DNA of 64,000 nt from Halorussus ruber (GTDB taxonomy: Archaea; Halobacteriota; Halobacteria; Halobacteriales; Haladaptataceae), in NCBI RefSeq assembly GCF_004765785.1, contig NZ_SBIT01000008.1:1-64000 (forward strand), given 5' to 3'. How positions within the stretch are numbered: position 1 is the first letter of the stretch; each line of letters starts with the position of its first letter. Below the pieces are notes generated by a model. That model did not search any database and was not told the DNA's origin. It worked only from the letters and a program-made list of their open reading frames with translations. Position numbers and translations under genes: made by a program. Positions 59,526-64,000 of this stretch are shown here, one piece after another.

Positions 59526-60338
59526 TCAGTACCGCTCGGCGAGGTCGTCCAGCGCGTCGTGATGCTCGGTCGTGTGGGGTGCGGTCAGCGGCGAGACGCT
59601 GATTTTGCCCTCGTAGACCGCCCGGCGGTCGGTCCCCTCGGGGTCGGGCAGGTTCTCGCCCTCCATCTGCTCCCACGTGTTGTCGTGGAGCGTGACCCGG
59701 CCGTCCTCCTCGGTGGCGTCCATGTCGTAGACGTGCGAGGGGCGCGTGACGACCATCGGCGCTCGCTCCGCGGCGTCCGCCGCTCCGCCTTCGCGGTCTT
59801 CGACCGCGCTCTCACTCGGGAGCGGCGCGTTGACGTTCAGGTACTCGGCCTCCTCGAAGACGCCCGCGTCGGGGGCGTGTTCCACGAGGTAGCGGACGGC
59901 CTCGGCGACCTCGTCGTACTCCTCGACGGTCGTGTCCCGCGGCCACTCGCTCTGGGGGATGTGGAGCGAGGCCGCGATGGCTGGCACGCCGAAGAAGGCG
60001 GCCTCGACGGCGGCGCTGACGGTCCCCGAGCGGCCGAGGATGTGCGCGCCGATGTTCGCGCCCTCGTTGCACCCCGAGACCACGATGTCGGGGTACGGAC
60101 CGAGTTCGGCGAGTCCGGCCACCACGCAGTCGGTCGGCGTCCCCTCGACGGCGTAGCCCAGTTCGTGTTCGTGGACGGCGAACTCGTAGGTCATCGCCCG
60201 CCCGACCGCGCTCTGGTCGTTTGCGGGCGCGACGGTCGTGACGTTGCCGACCTCCGAGAGGGCGTCGTAGAGGGCGCGAATGCCGGGACTGTCTATCCCG
60301 TCGTCGTTCGTCAGGACGATTTCGCGGGTCGCGGTCAT
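59526..60338 (-). CDS. surE: 5'/3'-nucleotidase SurE
   Basis: This 270-aa metal-dependent phosphatase acts on nucleoside monophosphates. Key motifs: EIVLTNDDGIDSPGI (metal-binding D-D) near 5, ANDQSAVGRAMT near 38 and VVSGCNEGANIG near 85. The start at 60338 gives the family N-terminus; an upstream ATG at 60365 would add nine residues. A Ser/Glu/Ala-rich insertion near 180-195 is a halophilic feature. Confidence 0.94.
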   Translation of the reverse strand: MTATREIVLTNDDGIDSPGIRALYDALSEVGNVTTVAPANDQSAVGRAMTYEFAVHEHELGYAVEGTPTDCVVAGLAELGPYPDIVVSGCNEGANIGAHILGRSGTVSAAVEAAFFGVPAIAASLHIPQSEWPRDTTVEEYDEVAEAVRYLVEHAPDAGVFEEAEYLNVNAPLPSESAVEDREGGAADAAERAPMVVTRPSHVYDMDATEEDGRVTLHDNTWEQMEGENLPDPEGTDRRAVYEGKISVSPLTAPHTTEHHDALDDLAERY

Positions 60339-60486
60339 GTGCGGGACGTTGCGCCCACCGGGCAAAAGTTCTCGGTTCGGCGACGTGCCTCGCCGTCACA
60401 CTCTGAGTGGGTCGCGGTCACACCTTGCGCCCACGCCTTGACGAGAAAGCATTTACCGGTCCGGCGTCCACCGACACACAACTCAG

Positions 60487-61056
60487 ATGACACGCCAACG
60501 CATCGGCGGGGCCGTCGTCACCGCCGTCGGAATCGCCCTGACGGTCCGCGGCGACGCCTCGGGGGTGTTCCCCCTGGGTCTGCTCTTCGCCGTCGTCGGC
60601 CTCCTCACGCTAGCAGATTCCGTCGCGGACCGGCGAGTGACCTCGCTTCGGACGGCTCTCGGCGTCGTCGCGGCGTGGCTCCTGCTCGCCGTGGTCCTCC
60701 GCGTTCGGGCGCTGTCTGCCGCGCGACCGGAACTGGGTATGCTCGACGCGCAGGTCTGGGAGGTCGTCCTGCTCGACCCGTGGTTCCTGGCCGCGTTCGT
60801 CGGCGCGCTCGTCCTCCCGTTCGCGCTCGGCGGGCGACTCGTCCGGGCGGCGGTCGGTCTGGTCGCGCTCGGACTGTTCTCGCTCACGCTGGTCCGGTAC
60901 GGCGGCGGCGGCGGGTTCGGAGTCCGATTCAACCTCCTGCTGTATTTAGGAACCTACGCCGCCGGGGCCGTCGCCGGTCTCGTGGCGTACGCCCCGCTAC
61001 TGATGGCCGACTCCGGCGGCGCTCTCAGAGCCGGACGTAGACCATCACGAAAATAA
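60487..61056 (+). CDS. Hypothetical membrane protein
   Basis: This 189-aa protein has five to six hydrophobic helices and short loops. It has a basic C-terminus (RAGRRPSRK) and a Gly-run near 141 (RYGGGGGFGV). It overlaps the convergent membrane-protein gene by 32 nt. No function is recognised. Confidence 0.65.
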   Translation: MTRQRIGGAVVTAVGIALTVRGDASGVFPLGLLFAVVGLLTLADSVADRRVTSLRTALGVVAAWLLLAVVLRVRALSAARPELGMLDAQVWEVVLLDPWFLAAFVGALVLPFALGGRLVRAAVGLVALGLFSLTLVRYGGGGGFGVRFNLLLYLGTYAAGAVAGLVAYAPLLMADSGGALRAGRRPSRK

Positions 61057-61765
61057 TCGCCAACTGGAGGAGACCCTGCACGCCCGCCAACTTGGCGTTT
61101 CGCATCCCGATGGCACCGAGTAGCTCCTCGTCGGGGTCCGCCGAGGTCATCTCCAGGTACATCCGAATCTCGCCGGGCAGCAGGACGCCGAAGCCCAGCA
61201 CCGACAGCAGGACGACGATGCCGAGCGCGGCCGCAATCGCGTGGTCGGTCATGGCGAACGACGGCAGGGTCTGGGCCAACCACGCGGCGTGGCCGACGCC
61301 CGCGACGCCGAGGGCGGCGAGCGCGCGGCGGTCGGTCAGCGCGCCGAACTGGGACGCGACGAGCGCGACGACCGGTAGGATAATCGCGGTACTCGTCAGG
61401 GCAATCCACGGGTCGGCGTGGGGGAACTTGCCGAGTCGCCGGGCCAGCGTCATCCCGCCGAAGATGGTGACGGTCGCCAGCGCGGGCATCAGGAAGGTGG
61501 TCTTGGGCGTGAGTCGCCGGAACACCGACGCCTTCTCGGACTCGTCGAGGCCGCCGACGACCGGCCCCAGGACCAGTCCCATGAACAGGTCGATGCCGGT
61601 CCACAGTACTCCGGCCATAACGTGAACGTACATCAGGTGCCGGAGCGACCCGGCCGTGACGGCGTAGGCGAGCGCGACCAGTGGAACCGCGACGACGCCC
61701 GCCGCGAACGCGGGGTTGGCCCGGTTGGCCATGCCGCCGACGAAGCCTCGTGATTTGGTAGCCAT
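61025..61765 (-). CDS. Integral membrane protein (CopD/DUF2269-like)
   Basis: This 246-aa protein has about seven helices. The first half contains HLMYVHVMAGVLWTGIDLFM, a His-containing membrane motif like those in CopD- and DUF2269-type proteins, and RRLTPKTTFLMPALATVTIF follows. The histidines could bind heme or copper. This is only suggestive. The gene ends within the convergent upstream gene. Confidence 0.68.
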   Translation of the reverse strand: MATKSRGFVGGMANRANPAFAAGVVAVPLVALAYAVTAGSLRHLMYVHVMAGVLWTGIDLFMGLVLGPVVGGLDESEKASVFRRLTPKTTFLMPALATVTIFGGMTLARRLGKFPHADPWIALTSTAIILPVVALVASQFGALTDRRALAALGVAGVGHAAWLAQTLPSFAMTDHAIAAALGIVVLLSVLGFGVLLPGEIRMYLEMTSADPDEELLGAIGMRNAKLAGVQGLLQLAIIFVMVYVRL

Positions 61766-61868
61766 GTGCTAACAAGTCCGGCACACGGAATCAAGTTAAA
61801 ATTTCTGGTATTTCATATTCTTGTGCTGTACCGGGGGACCGAACGAGTCCCGATTCGGACGACTTCGC

Positions 61869-63230
61869 TCAGTCCCACGCCGGGTGGTCGTCCGCCAAGC
61901 GCGTCCGACCCTCCTCCTCGAACAGGTTCTCGCGCAGGGTGTCGCCCTCGTACTCCTCGCGGACGAGTCCTCGCTCGCGCAACTCCGGCACCACCATGTC
62001 CACGAAGTCCCGGAGGGTGCCCGGCCGGACGACCTCCTTGAGGTTGAACCCGTCTACGCCCACGTCCTCGTACCAGTACTGGAGTTCGTCGGCGACCTGC
62101 TCGGGGTCGCCGACGACGACCGGCGAGGTGGACCCCAGACCGGCGAACTCCGCGACCTCGCCCACGGTCCAGTCGCGCTCGGGGTCGTTCTTCGTGAAGG
62201 CGTTGACCGCGCCCTGAATCGCGTCGGTCTCGATGTGTTCGACGCTCTGGTCGGGGTCCAGTTCGGAGAAGTCCACGTCGATGAAACCGGCAAGTAATGC
62301 CAGCGTCGCCTCGTAGTCGACGTTCTCGGCGTAGGTCTCGTACTTTTCGAGCGCGACGGCCTCGGTTTCGCCCACGATGGGCACGATGCCGGGGAAAAAC
62401 CGGAGGTCGTCGGGATTTCGGCCTCGTTCTTTCGCGCGCGAGCGAAGGTCCCCAATATAGCTCCGCACGCCCTCCTCGGTCGGTTGGCTCACGAAGACGG
62501 CCTCGGCGTTGTTCGCGGCGAAGTCCCGCCCGCGGTCCGAGGAGCCAGCCTGATACAGGACCGGCGTGCGCTGGGGCGAGGGTTCGCAACTGTGGGCGTC
62601 GGGGACCGAGAAGTACTCGCCCTCGAAGTCGATGCCCGAGACCCTCTCGGGGTCGGTGTAGACGCCCGCCTCCCTGTCGCGGACCACCGCGTCCTCGTCC
62701 CAGCTCTCCTCCCAGAGGCGGTGGCAGACCGCCATGAACTCGTCGGCGCGGTCGTATCTGGTCTGGCGGTCCATCCGCTCGTCCAACCCGAGGTTCCGGG
62801 CCGCGCTTTCGAGGTAGGAGGTCACGATGTTGAACGCGACTCGACCGTCGGTCAGGTGGTCGAGTGTCGAGAGTTCGCGGGCCAACTGGTAGGGGTGGAC
62901 GTAGGTGGTCGAGCGCGTCACTGCGAATCCGAGGTGGTCGGTGACGGTGGCCATCGCCGGGACGAGGGCTTGGGGGTCGTTGGCGGGCGTCTGAACTGCC
63001 TTCTCGACCGCGGTCTCGCTGTCGCCGCCGTAGACGTCGTAGATGCCCCGCACGTCGGCGAAGAACACGGCGTCGAAGCCCCCGCGCTCGGCGGTCCGGG
63101 CCACGTCGAGCCAGTACTCCACGTCGGTGTAGCGGTGGGACTGGTCGCCCGGCGTCCGCCAGTTGCCGGTCGTGACGTGTTCGACCGAGTTCATTGTGAA
63201 CAGGTTGAGGTGGATGTAGTCGCTGGTCAT
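61869..63230 (-). CDS. LLM-class flavin-dependent monooxygenase (NtaA/DszA-like)
   Basis: This 453-aa enzyme has a bacterial luciferase-like TIM barrel. Patterns of the NtaA/SnaA/DszA group are present: HVTTGNWRTPGDQSHRYTDV near 18, RGGFDAVFFADVRGIYDVYG near 49, NIVTSYLESAARNLGLDE and LYQAGSSDRGRDFAANNAEA near 239. It uses reduced FMN from a partner reductase to oxidise an organic sulfur or amine compound. ATG 63230 is the family start. Confidence 0.9.
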   Translation of the reverse strand: MTSDYIHLNLFTMNSVEHVTTGNWRTPGDQSHRYTDVEYWLDVARTAERGGFDAVFFADVRGIYDVYGGDSETAVEKAVQTPANDPQALVPAMATVTDHLGFAVTRSTTYVHPYQLARELSTLDHLTDGRVAFNIVTSYLESAARNLGLDERMDRQTRYDRADEFMAVCHRLWEESWDEDAVVRDREAGVYTDPERVSGIDFEGEYFSVPDAHSCEPSPQRTPVLYQAGSSDRGRDFAANNAEAVFVSQPTEEGVRSYIGDLRSRAKERGRNPDDLRFFPGIVPIVGETEAVALEKYETYAENVDYEATLALLAGFIDVDFSELDPDQSVEHIETDAIQGAVNAFTKNDPERDWTVGEVAEFAGLGSTSPVVVGDPEQVADELQYWYEDVGVDGFNLKEVVRPGTLRDFVDMVVPELRERGLVREEYEGDTLRENLFEEEGRTRLADDHPAWD

Positions 63231-63319
63231 CGTCGTTTCAGTGGGCGTTCGCGGGGGAAAAGACGGGGATACCGGCGAGACGTGGGGTCGAACTCTGACG
63301 CCCACAAACGCCTCTCGCC

Positions 63320-64000
63320 TCAACAGCTACAGTAGTACTCCGAGGTCCCGAACTCGGTGCTGAGAAGCTGATACGCCGGGTCGGGGTCGCTCGGCCGATA
63401 CACCCCGGTCGTGAGGTCGCCACCGGCCTCGAAGTCGCCCGAGAGGAGCGCCCGCCAGTCGCTCCGGGCCAGCACGTCCGCGAAGGTGTCGTCCGAGGAG
63501 AGCAGTTTGAGGTAGTCCGCGAGGGAGACCCACTTGGCATCTCGAAGCCCTCCCGACTCGTACGCCTCGCCGACAGCATCGCTGTAGGCCGCCAGCGGGA
63601 GGTTCGCACCGGCCTGCACGGGCAGGGAAATCCACTTCCACGGCCGGGTGTTCACGTCGAGGAGGACGTACTCCTCGCGCTCGTAGTCGTAGACGAACTC
63701 GGCCTCGCTGATGCCGTAGTAGCCCGTCTCTTCGAGGACCGCGAGCGCGTTCTCCTCGACCTCGCGGGCGGCGTCGCCGGTCGCTCGCTGGACCACGCAG
63801 GAGGTGCCGTATCCCAGCGGGTACCGGACGCGGGCGTTCCCGACGAACGAGACCGGGTCGCCCGACTCGGGGACGTACGAGGCCAGCGAGCAGTCCGCAC
63901 CGCGCTCGACGGGGACTTTCTCTTGGGCCATGACGCGGATGCCCTCCGCGGCGGCGTTGGCGACCACGTCCTCGAACTCGGCCTCGTCTGCGACTTCGAT
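63320..64000 (-). CDS. ATP-grasp family ligase, partial (N-terminus outside window)
   Basis: The C-terminal 226 residues of a protein run off the right edge. It resembles ATP-grasp enzymes: VRYPLGYGTSCVVQRA, GYYGISEAEFVYDYEREEY and LLDVNTRPWKWISL supply the metal- and ATP-binding acid and asparagine residues. Carbamoyl-phosphate-synthase-like carboxylate-amine ligases share this end. Substrates are unknown. The stop lies 89 nt downstream of the LLM gene start on the same strand, so the two may be co-transcribed. Confidence 0.75.
   Translation of the reverse strand: MEVADEAEFEDVVANAAAEGIRVMAQEKVPVERGADCSLASYVPESGDPVSFVGNARVRYPLGYGTSCVVQRATGDAAREVEENALAVLEETGYYGISEAEFVYDYEREEYVLLDVNTRPWKWISLPVQAGANLPLAAYSDAVGEAYESGGLRDAKWVSLADYLKLLSSDDTFADVLARSDWRALLSGDFEAGGDLTTGVYRPSDPDPAYQLLSTEFGTSEYYCSC

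Overview
This window comes from an extremely halophilic archaeon of the class Halobacteria. The DNA is GC-rich, the proteins are strongly acidic, and secreted proteins carry twin-arginine (Tat) signals. Many genes have a TATA element about 26 nt upstream of the start codon, implying leaderless mRNAs, and many products belong to families restricted to haloarchaea. A Halorussus-like genus is a guess from general resemblance and is not proven here.

Layout. (1) 1-311: the tail of an rRNA operon, with a tRNA-like processing element, 5S rRNA and a strong terminator. (2) 0.4-19.5 kb: mostly chromosomal housekeeping. This part holds a LOR/SDH-type ornithine cyclodeaminase-like enzyme, a polysaccharide flippase, two PHA-depolymerase-like secreted esterases, hisD, a CNNM/CorC-type transporter, an IscA-type Fe-S carrier, dodecin, several membrane proteins, a class V aminotransferase, a 5'-nucleotidase-like enzyme, UspA, MscS and a PAC2 protein. 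(3) 19.5-30.4 kb: an accessory region with AT-rich gaps. It holds an ABC-2 exporter, a MacB/LolD-like ABC system with a repeat-containing surface protein, and a locus that looks like an undescribed small-peptide system. That locus has a CPBP-family protease, a 27-residue membrane peptide, a dedicated ABC ATPase and permease, four tandem small hydrophobic CxxC peptides, a 52-residue membrane protein and a Yip1-like membrane protein. (4) 30.7-41.1 kb: a TrmB-family regulator, an aldo/keto reductase, a complete carbohydrate ABC importer (binding protein, two permeases, ATPase and a small membrane protein) and a Gfo/Idh/MocA oxidoreductase. Together these form a sugar uptake and oxidation unit. 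(5) 41.3-42.7 kb: a RHH/ParE toxin-antitoxin pair, a zinc-ribbon protein and a head-to-head pair of a dispersed palindromic element. (6) 42.7-48.1 kb: a YyaL/DUF255 protein and a three-gene cluster built around a CHAT (caspase-like) protein. (7) 48.5-64 kb: thioredoxin, cysteine synthase, ThiI, archaeal shikimate kinase with chorismate mutase, an arsR-arsM pair, beta-carbonic anhydrase, a RHH protein, an AN1 zinc finger, SurE, an LLM flavin oxidoreductase and a partial ATP-grasp protein.

The two most interesting regions are the peptide locus at 25.1-30.4 kb and the CHAT cluster at 45.0-48.1 kb. A modular palindromic element recurs in four intergenic regions (about 6.1, 12.5, 33.5 and 42.4 kb) and also deserves attention. 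No CRISPR array, canonical tRNA gene, transposase or integrase was seen. All family assignments come from reading motifs by eye. DUF numbers are recalled from memory and were not checked against a database.
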